Assembly: GCA_018672315.1 (NCBI GenBank)
Contig: CP076053.1
Span: forward strand, 2,281,827 to 2,345,826
Reading direction: 5' to 3'
DNA length: 64,000 nucleotides
Origin: Nocardioidaceae bacterium
Lineage (GTDB): Bacteria; Actinomycetota; Actinomycetes; Propionibacteriales; Nocardioidaceae
Shown here: one piece after another, positions 34,338 to 44,861 of the stretch
How positions within the stretch are numbered: the stretch's first letter is position 1
Layout: every line of letters begins with the position of its first letter
Program-made: the position numbers and the translations under genes
The notes under the pieces: generated by a model
Database searches by the model: none
The model's input: only the letters and a program-made list of their open reading frames with translations
What the model was told of the DNA's origin: nothing

Positions 34338-35614
34338 TGCGCACCGGTCGCCCCCGCACGCCGATCGGTACCCACGGCGCAATCAATACGCGGCGTGACG
34401 GCGGTCGCGTGGTGGCGGAGACGCGCGTCCGTGACCTGGACGGTCGGCTGCGCCAGGTCAGAGCCTCCGGGCCGACCGCGGCCGCCGCGCGGACCCGACT
34501 GATGGAACGCATCCGCGAGCGACCGGCGCTCCCGAGCTTCGGAGTGTTGCGACCGACGAGCTCGTTCGCCGATCTGGCGGAGCTGTGGCTGGCTGACCTC
34601 GAGTTGCGTGACCTGGCTGGGAACACCAAGGAGAACTACCGGACCTGTCTGCGGCTCCACGTTCGGCCGGCGTTCGAGCACTACAGGCTGGCGGAGGTGA
34701 CCACCGGTCGGGTGGAGTGGTTCTTGGCCAGGCAGGCGAAGGTGTCGCCGTCGCAGGCCAAGCAGACCCGGACGATGCTCAACATGCTCTTCGGCTATGC
34801 GCTGCGCCACGACGCCATCCCCCGCAATCCCGTGGAAGGCACGTCGCAGTTGCGACGAGCCAATACGACACCTCAGGCGCTCACGCTCGAGCAGATCGCA
34901 GCGATCCGTGGGGCAGCTGCGAAGTGGCGTCGCGAACCCGGTCTGCCCGGCCCCAAACCGGACGGTCAGGTCCGAGACATCATCGAAGTCCTTCTCGGCA
35001 CGGCAATGCGCCCCGGTGAGGTGCTGGCGCTTCGCCCATGCGACCTCGAGGACCTGCCCACCGGGATGATCGCCAGCGTGAACGGCACCGTCGTGCAACG
35101 CAAGGGGAGCGGAGCCGAGCGGCAGCCGCGACCCAAGACCGACGCCTCCATCCGTCGCATCCCCGTCCCAGAGTTCGCAGCCGTCGTCCTGCGGCGACGC
35201 ATCGCCGAGATTCCCAGTACGGCCCAGAACCGGACCATCTTCGCCAGCCGCGGCGGTGGTCCCCTGAGTCCGTACAACGTCCGACGTACGTTCCGCGAGT
35301 TCCTACGGATCGCAGATCTCGGCGAGACTGGCATCAGCCTGCGCTGGTATCGGCGGACCGGGGCGACGGTGATCGCCCGCTGCGTCGGGACCGACTCGGC
35401 CGCCGCCTTCCTCGGACACACGTCCACCGTGATCACCGAGGGCCACTACATCGAGCCGGACCCCGCCGTCGACCTGACCCCTGCCGCGCACCTGGAACGC
35501 ACCTTGCGACCGGTGGAGCCCGACGGCGCGCTGCTGGCAAGCCAGCTAGCCGTTCGGGAAGGCGAGCTGCTCGCTGCAGTAGACCGCGAAAGCGATGACG
35601 ACGCCGTCGCCTAG
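34337..35614 (+). CDS. int: Tyrosine recombinase / integrase (complete)
   Basis: Site-specific recombinase of 425 residues. The N-terminal arm-binding region runs to about 75, the SAM-like core-binding domain to about 190 (LAELWLADLELRDLAGNTKENYRTCL), and the catalytic domain has GTAMRPGEVLALR (first Arg), SLRWYRRTGATVIAR (second Arg region; the usual H-x-x-R reads R-W-Y-R) and FLGHTSTVITEGHYIEP with the His and the nucleophilic Tyr. It overlaps the excisionase gene. Context suggests it integrated the element at tRNA-Ala. The gene is convergent with a truncated integrase, overlapping its end by four bases. Confidence 0.92.
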   Translation: MRTGRPRTPIGTHGAINTRRDGGRVVAETRVRDLDGRLRQVRASGPTAAAARTRLMERIRERPALPSFGVLRPTSSFADLAELWLADLELRDLAGNTKENYRTCLRLHVRPAFEHYRLAEVTTGRVEWFLARQAKVSPSQAKQTRTMLNMLFGYALRHDAIPRNPVEGTSQLRRANTTPQALTLEQIAAIRGAAAKWRREPGLPGPKPDGQVRDIIEVLLGTAMRPGEVLALRPCDLEDLPTGMIASVNGTVVQRKGSGAERQPRPKTDASIRRIPVPEFAAVVLRRRIAEIPSTAQNRTIFASRGGGPLSPYNVRRTFREFLRIADLGETGISLRWYRRTGATVIARCVGTDSAAAFLGHTSTVITEGHYIEPDPAVDLTPAAHLERTLRPVEPDGALLASQLAVREGELLAAVDRESDDDAVA

Positions 35615-36453
35615 CATTCCGGCAGGCTCCGCTGCTGGGGCTCCAGGTCGCAAGGCGCCCGGCGGAAAGCATCCGGTGTGACCCACTCCAGGCTAGCCGC
35701 ACGGCGGATCTGCCGCCACCGACGTTCGACGTTGTTGACCTGCTGCCACGTCACATTGCGGGTAGGGAAGACAGCGTCCAAGAAGTTGTCAGGAGTCGTG
35801 CGGCGTCGCGCCTGCAGGATCAGCGCCGCGTCTTCGGACAGGGCAACGAGTCGGGGACGGGCCAGAGCCTTCCGATAGGTCCCGACGCCGGGCTCGGTCT
35901 TGATCGTGGCGTTGACGTCGACGACCCTTGCCTCAGCGTCGATGTCGGCCCAGCGGAGCGCGAGGACCTCGCCGAGCCGAGCGCCCGTCGCGAGCATCAC
36001 CTCGATGATGTCTGCGATGTCGCCGGACGACTTCGGCCCCGAGCGTTCCTTGTTGAGCCATGCCCGGACTGCTGCGCGGACGTCCTCGAGCTCGGCCTTC
36101 GTGAGCGATCGGTGGTCAGGCGCGGGTCGGCTGATGCGCAGTGAGCCTCTCGCTGGATTGACAGGGATTGCGCCGATGTCGACGGCGGTCTCCAGCATCG
36201 CGCCCAAGACGACCTTGGCCTTGCGCTGGCGGTTCAGGCTTTGGGCGCTTAGGTCGACGAGCAGTTCGCCGATCGATCCTGTCGTGAGGTCGCTGATGAT
36301 CGTCCTGCCGAGACCGGGGATAACGAGGTTGCGCAGGACGCGCTCGTACTCATCGATAGTGGTCCTGCCGAGCCGTTGCTCGGCTCGAAGATGCTCCACC
36401 CACAAGCCAGCCAGGTCGGCCACGGTGGTCCGCGAAGTGATCGAGGTCTTCAT
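35611..36453 (-). pseudogene. Truncated tyrosine integrase (loses catalytic C-terminus)
   Basis: From ATG 36453 (GAAGGAG upstream) the frame encodes 280 residues: core-binding domain VADLAGLWVEHLRAEQRLGRTTIDEYERVL and the first catalytic block LATGARLGEVLALRWADID. It runs to WVTPDAFRR, where the second Arg box begins, and then ends in an unrelated 17-residue tail (APCDLEPQQRSLPEC). The His-Arg box, LGH and the Tyr nucleophile are missing, so it cannot recombine. The break point near 35660 coincides with the end of the other integrase, indicating a deletion joining two elements tail to tail. Confidence 0.8.
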
Positions 36454-36793
36454 AGTTGCTCCTTCGTGACAGGGGCCGGGTGCCCTCGCCCTGAAGGTGT
36501 GCAGTTGTTACCTCGCGACCTCCGGCCGCCTCTTCGCCAGGTAGGGTCGCAACCTCAAATCGAGGTCGCAGGTTCAAGTCCGGCCCCCGGGACTCTGTGA
36601 TGGCGATGCAAAGGGGCGGTTATACGCGCAGAGGAAACGGGTCGACCTGCACGATCATGTGCGGCACCTGCGAGTCTAGGAGGTCCCTCGGTTCAGGCGA
36701 GGAAAGTCGACGGTCGACGCAATGACCAGCGGGGCGACTGGGTTGAGCTTCCTTGTCGCTGGGCGCGTCGCCCGATCCAGCGGGGGCCGCGCG
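36454..36793. other. Gene-free stretch with a tRNA-like 3' fragment
   Basis: No convincing gene is seen. At about 36565-36597 the + strand reads GGTCGCAGGTTCAAGTCCGG followed by CCCCCGGGACT, which looks like the T arm and acceptor 3' side of a tRNA (T stem with one mismatch), with no 5' half. It may be an old attachment-site remnant of the truncated integrase. The rest shows only short frames. Confidence 0.4.
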
Positions 36794-37822
36794 TCACAAG
36801 TCGTTCGGCGGTCGGGCCCTCGTTTGTCGAAACTCCCTCGGGTACTGCCCGGTCCATCGCTTGAACGCATGTGAGAAGTTGCTGAGATCGCTGTAACCAA
36901 GATCTGCGGCCACTTGGCTGATCGTTGTGGTCGGGTCGAGCAGGAGCGCGATCGCCTGTTCGCGCAGCCAGGATTCGCGGACGTCACGAAAGGTCGTGCC
37001 ATCGTCGGCGAGTCTTCTCTTCAGGGTGCTGGTCGAGACCGAGAGCTTGTCAGCAACGCGGGCGCTGCGCGCTTGTCCGGGGTCCTCCTCGAGCAGGAGC
37101 CGCACTCGCTCTGCGAAGGACACCGTGCCGAGGCGGCGCTCCAGTGTTGTGCGCAGATCCGCGATCGCGACGCGGTACGCCACCGGATCCGCGAAGCGAC
37201 ACACCTCGTCGAGGGCGTCTCTCGGAACCTGCACGTACGAGGTGGGCGCGTCGAAGACGACCCGCCCACCCCGGGACTGCTCCCACTCCGCCGCGGACGC
37301 CGGCGCTGGCCACTCCAGGTACAGCGTGACCGAGGGCAGGGTCCCCGCGAGCAGGTCCAGCAGGCGCAGCACCGTGGACCCGCCATAGGCGACGACGAGG
37401 CAGTCCAAGTCGGGGTCGCGCGTGTGTCCGGTGAGCCCAATGGTGAGGCCGCTTTCGCCCGGGTGGACGTGGGGGCGCAGGGCCGTGGAGATCAAGGGCA
37501 GAAAGGCAAAAAGCTCAACGATTTCGGCGACCGAGCCCGCGCTCACCAGCGGCACACTCAGCGGCCCGAAGGATGTCAGTTGGGAGTGTTCGGCGAACGC
37601 GAAACCCAACTGGGTCGCCTCGGCACTGTCGAGGTCCGGGTACACCTCTCGGAACCAGCGCACCGGTGCCTGCCGATCCTGGGCGAGGAGTGCGGTCTCG
37701 TCGGTCCCTTCGCGCGCCATCACCGTGCGGAAGCGGGCGGCAGCCTCACGATCGATTGCGGAGCTGTTGAGCATCTGCGCAAAGGCGAGAGGCGGGACGC
37801 CGGGTTCGTCGGCATGCATCAA
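36794..37822 (-). CDS. AraC-family transcriptional regulator (OruR/AlkS-like layout)
   Basis: A 342-residue regulator with an N-terminal effector domain of the arabinose-binding-like type (PF12625 style; AEATQLGFAFAEHSQLTSFGPLSVPL) and a C-terminal AraC DNA-binding domain at about 245-335: VADKLSVSTSTLKRRLADDG and ISQVAADLGYSDLSNFSHAFKRWTGQYPREFR carry the two helix-turn-helices. It diverges from the ferredoxin-P450-reductase operon across a 111-base gap, so it very probably controls alkane or fatty-acid-type induction of that operon. Confidence 0.9.
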   Translation of the reverse strand: MMHADEPGVPPLAFAQMLNSSAIDREAAARFRTVMAREGTDETALLAQDRQAPVRWFREVYPDLDSAEATQLGFAFAEHSQLTSFGPLSVPLVSAGSVAEIVELFAFLPLISTALRPHVHPGESGLTIGLTGHTRDPDLDCLVVAYGGSTVLRLLDLLAGTLPSVTLYLEWPAPASAAEWEQSRGGRVVFDAPTSYVQVPRDALDEVCRFADPVAYRVAIADLRTTLERRLGTVSFAERVRLLLEEDPGQARSARVADKLSVSTSTLKRRLADDGTTFRDVRESWLREQAIALLLDPTTTISQVAADLGYSDLSNFSHAFKRWTGQYPREFRQTRARPPNDL

Positions 37823-37884
37823 AGAGCATCCTTTGAGCCGAAATCACAACATTCTGACTGGAGAGACCATAGCCACACCCACCC

Positions 37885-37900
37885 AGAGTCACAAGACTCT
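37885..37900. promoter_or_regulatory. Inverted repeat between AraC gene and ferredoxin operon
   Basis: AGAGTC (37885-37890) and GACTCT (37895-37900) form a perfect inverted repeat with an ACAA spacer, 34 bases before the ferredoxin ATG. Its place in the divergent promoter region makes it a candidate regulator site; AraC proteins more often bind direct repeats, so this is tentative. Confidence 0.4.
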
Positions 37901-37933
37901 CATCACGTCTTCGATACGTGAGGAGTCAAGCCA

Positions 37934-38254
37934 ATGGGTGCAGTCACCTTCGTTTCCTACGACGGCGAGAAGCATGAGGCGCCGCTGGAGGAGGGCCGTT
38001 CGCTCATGCAGGTAGCGGTCGACAACATGGTGCCGGGCATCGACGGCGACTGTGGGGGCGAGGCCGCTTGCGGCACCTGTCACGTGATCGTCGACCCGCA
38101 CTGGTCTGAGGTGGTGGGTCGCTCCGGTCCCGTCGAGGAGGACATGCTGTCGATGAGCCCTGAGCGGCAGCCGACCTCCCGCCTGTCTTGCCAGATGGCG
38201 GTGTCGCAGGAGTGGGACGGCCTGGTCGTTCAACTGCCCGAGTTCCAGATGTGA
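37934..38254 (+). CDS. [2Fe-2S] ferredoxin, adrenodoxin/putidaredoxin type
   Basis: Electron carrier of 106 residues. Cluster ligands appear as DCGGEAACGTC (Cys at C-x5-C-x2-C spacing) and the fourth Cys in RLSCQMAVSQEWDGLVVQLP. ATG 37934 has GAGGAG upstream. First gene of a ferredoxin - P450 - ferredoxin reductase operon, so it should pass electrons from the flavoprotein at 39665 to the P450 at 38274. Confidence 0.94.
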   Translation: MGAVTFVSYDGEKHEAPLEEGRSLMQVAVDNMVPGIDGDCGGEAACGTCHVIVDPHWSEVVGRSGPVEEDMLSMSPERQPTSRLSCQMAVSQEWDGLVVQLPEFQM

Positions 38255-38273
38255 TGGAAAGGAAAGTGGACCG

Positions 38274-39668
38274 ATGATCATGAACCTTGCGGACACGCTG
38301 AGCGAAAAGATCCAATCGACCCTCCCGATGGAACTGCAGGTCCGGGGGGCCCATCTCTACGACAAGACCCGTCGTTGGGTGACCGGGACGAACGGGCAGA
38401 AGATTTTCGTCGAGACCCCGATCCCGCCCGCGGACGAGGTCGAGCTCGCCGACATCGACCTGAGCAACCCGTTCCTGTACCGCCAGGGCAGATGGCAGTC
38501 GTACTTCGAGCGTGTGCGCAACGAAGCGCCCGTGCACTACCAGCCCACCAGCCCGTTCGGTCCGTTCTGGTCGGTCACGCGGCACGCCGACATCGTCGCC
38601 GTCGACAAGAATCACGAGGTGTTCTCCGCCGAGCCCTTCATCATCATCGGCCAGCCACCTCGGTTCATGGACGTCGCGATGTTCATCGCCATGGACCCCC
38701 CGAAGCACGACCAGCAGCGGGCCGCCGTTCAAGGGGTCGTCGCGCCGAAGAACCTTCGCGAGATGGAGGCCCTGATCCGCTCGCGGGTCCAGGAGGTGCT
38801 GGACGACCTCCCGACCGGTGAGCCGTTCAACTGGGTCGACCGGGTGTCCATCGAGCTGACCGCTCGGATGCTCGCGACGCTGCTGGACTTCCCCTACGAC
38901 CAACGACGCAAGCTCGTCGAGTGGTCCGACCTCGCCACCGCGATGGAACAGGCCAACGGTGGACCCTCCGACAACGACGAGATCTTTCGCGGCTTCGTCG
39001 ACGCGGTGCGAGGCCTCAGCACGCACTGGCACGACAAGAAGGCGCGGCTCGCGGCCGGCGAGGAGCCTGGCTTCGACCTGATCACCATGTTGCAGAGCAA
39101 CGAGGACACCAAGGACCTGATCGAGCGCCCGATGGAGTTCATCGGCAACTTGATCCTGCTGATCGTCGGAGGCAACGACACCACGCGCAACTCGCTGAGT
39201 GGCGGTGTGCTTGCGCTCAACCAGTTCCCCGAGCAGTTCGAGAAGCTTAAGGCGAACCCGGACCTCATTCCGAACATGGTCTCGGAGATCATTCGTTGGC
39301 AGACTCCGCTGGCGTACATGCGCCGGGTCGCGAAGAAGGACACCGTGCTGAACGGGCAGTTCATCCGCAAGGGCGACAAAGTGGTTATGTGGTACGCCTC
39401 GGGGAACCGGGACGAGCGTGTCTTCGAGCGCCCTGACGAGTTGATCATCGACCGCAAGAACGCACGCAACCACATTGCGTTCGGGTTCGGGGTGCACCGG
39501 TGCATGGGAAACAGGCTGGCCGAGCTCCAGCTGAGGATTCTATGGGAGGAGCTGCTGCCTCGGTTCGAGAAGATCGAGGTGGTCGGCGAGCCGGAGTACG
39601 TCCAGTCCAACTTCGTCAGGGGCATTAGCAAGCTCATGGTGCGCCTGACCCCCAAGCAGGACGCATGA
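38274..39668 (+). CDS. Cytochrome P450, CYP153 type (probable alkane omega-hydroxylase)
   Basis: Soluble haem monooxygenase of 464 residues. FIAMDPPKHDQQRAAVQGVVAP is the B'-C region, LILLIVGGNDTTRNSLSGGV the I-helix oxygen pocket, VSEIIRWQTPLAYMRRVA the ExxR K-helix, and FGFGVHRCMGNRLAELQ the Cys haem loop. The GGNDTTRNS and HRCMGNRLAELQ text, the long N-terminal segment, and the ferredoxin/reductase partners match CYP153 enzymes, which hydroxylate medium-chain alkanes at the terminal carbon. Substrate range is inferred. It begins 19 bases after the ferredoxin and overlaps the reductase start by four bases. Confidence 0.9.
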   Translation: MIMNLADTLSEKIQSTLPMELQVRGAHLYDKTRRWVTGTNGQKIFVETPIPPADEVELADIDLSNPFLYRQGRWQSYFERVRNEAPVHYQPTSPFGPFWSVTRHADIVAVDKNHEVFSAEPFIIIGQPPRFMDVAMFIAMDPPKHDQQRAAVQGVVAPKNLREMEALIRSRVQEVLDDLPTGEPFNWVDRVSIELTARMLATLLDFPYDQRRKLVEWSDLATAMEQANGGPSDNDEIFRGFVDAVRGLSTHWHDKKARLAAGEEPGFDLITMLQSNEDTKDLIERPMEFIGNLILLIVGGNDTTRNSLSGGVLALNQFPEQFEKLKANPDLIPNMVSEIIRWQTPLAYMRRVAKKDTVLNGQFIRKGDKVVMWYASGNRDERVFERPDELIIDRKNARNHIAFGFGVHRCMGNRLAELQLRILWEELLPRFEKIEVVGEPEYVQSNFVRGISKLMVRLTPKQDA

Positions 39669-40867
39669 CACAGGGGACCGCGCTGGTGGTCGGAGCCAGT
39701 CACGCCGGCGCCCAGCTGGCGGCCAGCCTCCGGCAGGAAGGCTGGGCCGGCGAGGTCGTCCTCGTCGGTGACGAGGCGGCCCTGCCCTACCAGCGACCAC
39801 CGTTGTCGAAGGCGTACCTCGCCGGCAAGAGCACGGTGGAGGAACTGGCGATCCGCAAGTCCGACTTCTACGCCAAGCAGCAGATCCAACTGGTCGATGC
39901 GCGCGTGGAGTCGATCGAGCGCACAGACCGGCGCGTGACGCTGGCCAATGGCGAGAGCATGCCCTACGACAAGCTCGCGCTGTGCACGGGTGGCCGGGCA
40001 CGGCGACTCCCCGTGCCGGGTGCCGACCTCCCGGGCGTCCACTACCTGCGCACGTTCACCGACGTGGAGCAGATCCGAGAGTCGGCGCAACCGGGTCGGC
40101 GCGCAGTGATCGTCGGCGGGGGTTTCATCGGCCTGGAGACGGCTGCCTCGCTCCTCGCCCTCGGACTGGACGTGACCGTGCTCGAGGCGGCGGAGCGGGT
40201 GCTTGAGCGCGTGACCGCGCCTGAGGTGTCAGCCTTCTACGAGAGGGTCCACCGCGAGGCGGGCGTGACGGTCCGGACCGACGCAACGGTCGAAGCCATG
40301 ACCGGCGACGACCGGGTCCGTGAGGTCGAGCTCGCAGGGGGCGAGCGGCTTGACGCCGACCTCGTGGTGGTGGGTGTGGGCCTCGAGCCGAACACCGACC
40401 TCGCAGCAGCCGCTGGTTTGGACATCGACGACGGCGTCGTGATCGACGACCGAGCTCGGACCAGCGATCACGACGTCGTGGCTGCGGGCGACTGCACCAG
40501 CCACCTGATGGCGCGGTACGGGCGGCGCATCCGCCTCGAGTCCGTGCCGAGCGCGGGGGAACAGGCGAAGGTCGCCGCCGCGACCATGTGCGGCAAGGAC
40601 AAGACCATCGCAGCGCTGCCGTGGTTCTGGTCGGATCAGTACGACCTCAAGCTCCAGATCGCGGGACTGAACTCAGGCTACGACGAGGTCGTGCTCAGTG
40701 GTGACCCGAGCTGTGATCGCGACTTCACATGCTTCTACCTGCGCGCAGGGCAACTCATTGCCGCGGACTGCGTCAACCGGCCGCGCGACTTCGCCTTCAG
40801 CAAGCGGACGATCGCCCAGGCACTCCCCGCCGACCGAGACGCGCTCCTGAGCATCGGAGCGAGCTGA
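39665..40867 (+). CDS. FAD-dependent ferredoxin reductase
   Basis: NAD(P)H:ferredoxin oxidoreductase of 400 residues in the putidaredoxin reductase family. The FAD site reads ALVVGASHAGAQLAASLRQ at the N-terminus; LPYQRPPLSKAYLAG follows; the NAD(P)H site is AVIVGGGFIGLETAAS at about 150; the second FAD motif is VVAAGDCTSHLM near 275; and the C-terminal domain has LPWFWSDQYDLKLQIAGL. ATG 39665 overlaps the P450 stop (ATGA), so the three electron-transfer proteins are made together. Confidence 0.93.
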   Translation: MTQGTALVVGASHAGAQLAASLRQEGWAGEVVLVGDEAALPYQRPPLSKAYLAGKSTVEELAIRKSDFYAKQQIQLVDARVESIERTDRRVTLANGESMPYDKLALCTGGRARRLPVPGADLPGVHYLRTFTDVEQIRESAQPGRRAVIVGGGFIGLETAASLLALGLDVTVLEAAERVLERVTAPEVSAFYERVHREAGVTVRTDATVEAMTGDDRVREVELAGGERLDADLVVVGVGLEPNTDLAAAAGLDIDDGVVIDDRARTSDHDVVAAGDCTSHLMARYGRRIRLESVPSAGEQAKVAAATMCGKDKTIAALPWFWSDQYDLKLQIAGLNSGYDEVVLSGDPSCDRDFTCFYLRAGQLIAADCVNRPRDFAFSKRTIAQALPADRDALLSIGAS

Positions 40868-40946
40868 GCGTCCAGACCGGCCACCATGCCGCACCGGCTC
40901 GATCGCGGCCCTGTCGCACCTGTTCTTTGAGAGCTCGAGGAATCAC

Positions 40947-41567
40947 ATGAAGAGCACGATGATGAACGTCCAGCTCACGACGGCAGCCATCCTGCGTCAC
41001 GGCGCACGCGTCCACGGCGCGGCCCGCGTGCGGACCTTGCAGCCGGATGGGAGCGTCAAGATCGGCACGTTCGCGCAGGTGGGACGCCGATCTGCCCAGC
41101 TGGCGCACGCGCTGCGTGCCAGTGGGGTCACCGGCGACGAGCGCGTCGCCACGCTCATATGGAACAAAACCAGGAGCACGTGGCGGCCTACTGCGCCGTC
41201 CCGTCGATGGGCGCGGTGCTGCACACCCTGAACCCTCGTCTGACCGTCTAGCAGCTCGCCTATATCGGGAACCACGCCGAGGACCGGGTCATCATGGTGG
41301 ACGGCGGCCCAGCGTCGTTGTTGGCGCCCGTGCTGCCCCAGATCGCCAGCATCCACACGGTCGAGGTGACCGGGGAGGTCGATCTGGCGCCGTTGCGTCG
41401 CGACGGCGTCTCGGTCGTCGGGTACGAAGACTTCATCGCAGGCCATCCGGAGACGTTCGACTGGCCGGAGGTCGACGAGCTGTCCGCGGCTGCCATGTGC
41501 TACACCTTGGTGGACGACCGGCAACCCCAAGGGTGTGGCGTACAGCCACCGCTCGACGTATGAAGCG
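40947..41567 (+). pseudogene. Acyl-CoA synthetase (fadD/alkK-like), broken and truncated
   Basis: The N-terminal third of an AMP-forming acyl-CoA ligase is legible from ATG 40947: TAAILRHGARVHGAARVRTL, LAHALRASGVTGDERVATLIWN, then in a shifted frame HVAAYCAVPSMGAVLHTLNPRL, EDRVIMVDGGPASLLAP. An extra base near 41165 breaks the frame, an in-frame TAG lies at 41249-41251, and a further extra base near 41508 disrupts the ATP loop YTSGTTGNPKG. The gene ends abruptly at about 41567, where IS3-type sequence begins. It follows the reductase by 79 bases and would have activated the fatty acids made after alkane oxidation. Confidence 0.85.
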
Positions 41568-41612
41568 CCCCGGGTCTGAGGGAGGCTCTCAATCCAGTGA
41601 AGGGTGGGAGTC

Positions 41613-42271
<659 letters not shown>

Positions 42272-42325
42272 TGAACCGCCCTGGGTTTCTTGGAGGCTCA
42301 TGACCTTGGGAACGAGGATGAGCAC

Positions 42326-42666
42326 ATGGCGAGCGAGCAGGTGCCGGGGAAGCCGCAGACGCGGCGTTACAGCCCGGAGGAGAAGGCCGGTGCGGTCCGG
42401 ATGGTCCGCACGCTGCGGGCCGAGCTGGGGACGAACCACGGGGCGGTGCAGCGGGTCGCGACGCCGCTGGGCTACGGCGTCGAGTCGGTGCGTCAGTGGG
42501 TCAAGCAGGCCGACGTCGACGAGGGACACGCAGCAGGGGTGAGCACCGCGGAGGCGAAGCGGATCCGAGAGTTGGAGCAGGAGAACCGCGAGCTCAAGCG
42601 GGCCAATGAGATCTTGAAGCGAGCCGCGTCTTTCTTCGGAGCGGAGCTCGACCGCCAACACAAGAG

Positions 42667-42670
<4 letters not shown>
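42326..42670 (+). CDS. IS3-family transposase OrfA (element b)
   Basis: A 114-residue product with RRYSPEEKAGAVRMVRTLRAELG, YGVESVRQWVKQADVDEG as the DNA-binding helix and the zipper region AKRIRELEQENRELKRANEILKRA. Intact. The C-terminus FFGAELDRQHK is the point where ribosomes normally shift into OrfB, but OrfB downstream is broken. Confidence 0.85.
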
Positions 42671-43626
<956 letters not shown>

Positions 43627-43659
43627 CCAGAGCCTCCACCAGACCCAGGGCGGTTCAGG

Positions 43660-44135
43660 GTGCCTCGGTTCCTGGCGAAGGACAGCCTCTTCGCGGTCCC
43701 GGTCGTCGGGTGGTGGTTCCGCGCCGCGGGTCACGTGGAGGTCGACCGTTCGGTCGGACGCGCCGGCTACGAGAGCGCAGTCGACGCGGTCTCGGGGGGC
43801 CGGCTGGTCCTGGTGTACCCGGAGGGCTCAATCACGAAGCGGGAGGACGGTCTGCCGATGGCGATGAAATCCGGCGCCGTCCGGATCGCCCTGGCGTCCT
43901 CGGCTCCGTTGATCCCGGTGGCGCAGTGGGGAACCCAGGAGATCCTGCCCCCTACAGTGGGCGTCTTCGCCTGGGCTGGCGTCGACCGGTGAGCCTCGTC
44001 GTCGGGCCCCCGGTCCCCCTCGACGACCTCCACGAGCTGGGGGAGGCCTGGGCCGTCAAGGAAGGGTGTCAGCGCTTGGAGGCCGCCATCACTGCCATGG
44101 TCGATCAGCTGGCAGGGGTCCCGGCGGATCGGTGA
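43660..44135 (+). pseudogene. PlsC-type 1-acylglycerol-3-phosphate acyltransferase fragment
   Basis: The 5' part, including the HX4D box, is lost at the IS3 border. What remains is FLAKDSLFAVPVVGWWFRAAGHVEVDR, the LVYPEGSITKREDGLPMAMKSGAVRIAL glycerol-phosphate/EGT-like box and APLIPVAQWGTQEILPP. A missing base near 43950 shifts the frame; the proper continuation YSGRLRLGWRRPVSLVVGPPV runs in another frame to a stop at 44135. It would have acylated lysophosphatidate in phospholipid synthesis. Confidence 0.8.
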
Positions 44136-44186
44136 ACCATGCCCGTGGGAGCCACGATCGAGCGGCGTGGTCGCCGGTGCCGACTC

Positions 44187-44861
44187 TCACGGTTCGAAGG
44201 CGGGATCCTGACGGGCCGGCCCCGCGGTGCCGCCCTGCGCCAGGCCGGACCCGTAGGTCTCGTGCAGGGTCCGCATGATGTCGTCGTACGGCAGGTCGAG
44301 GTAGGTTCCTCTCTCGCGCACGTACTCCATGTGTCGACGACCGGCGCCGTCGGCGGCGTGGAGCAGCGCGTCTTGGGTCCCGTCGAAGTCCAACGGGGGG
44401 ACGCCGAACCGCTCGCACAGCTCGGAGTTGAAGGCCGGTGAGCCCTTGCGCCATTGACCGTCGACGTGCACCGCGGTCCACCCGTGGTAGACGAAGAGAT
44501 CGGTGCCCATCACCGACAGCAGTTGCTCGCTGCTCAAGTGGTTGCGCACGTCGGAGAAGCCGAGGACGGCCGGAATGCCGACCGCGCGCAAGCTGGCCGT
44601 GAGCAACACCGCCTTCGGGACGCACCACGTCGGGCTGCCGTCCAAGATGGCGCTGGCCTTGTACTGGTCGCGATCGGGGGTGAGGCCGTACGGGTTGTAG
44701 CGAAGGCGGTCGCGGACCTCCGCGAAGAGTCGCCGGACACGCTCGTGTGGGTCGTCTACCCCCTTCACCACCGACGAGGCGAACCGACGGATTGCCGGGT
44801 GGTCGCTATCGACGAAGTGGCCGGACGCTACCGCATCGCCCAGCTCGTGCTGGCCGTTCAC
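44187..44861 (-). CDS. Transglutaminase-like (papain fold) protein
   Basis: A 224-residue cytosolic protein. The transglutaminase-like core shows VRRLFAEVRDRLRYNPYG, then the Cys box PTWCVPKAVLLTASLRAVGIP, the His strand YHGWTAVHVDGQWRKGSPAFN and an Asp further on, which makes up the Cys-His-Asp triad. GTG 44861 overlaps the upstream stop (GTGA), so it is translated with the BtrH-like gene. Known members are proteases or amide-forming/cleaving enzymes; no substrate is evident. It is the last gene of the unit and convergent with the acyltransferase remnant. Confidence 0.8.
   Translation of the reverse strand: MNGQHELGDAVASGHFVDSDHPAIRRFASSVVKGVDDPHERVRRLFAEVRDRLRYNPYGLTPDRDQYKASAILDGSPTWCVPKAVLLTASLRAVGIPAVLGFSDVRNHLSSEQLLSVMGTDLFVYHGWTAVHVDGQWRKGSPAFNSELCERFGVPPLDFDGTQDALLHAADGAGRRHMEYVRERGTYLDLPYDDIMRTLHETYGSGLAQGGTAGPARQDPAFEP

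Noticed and set aside
35660-35700. An attachment site at the integrase junction
   Set aside because: No tRNA-like or repeated sequence matching another place in the window was seen.
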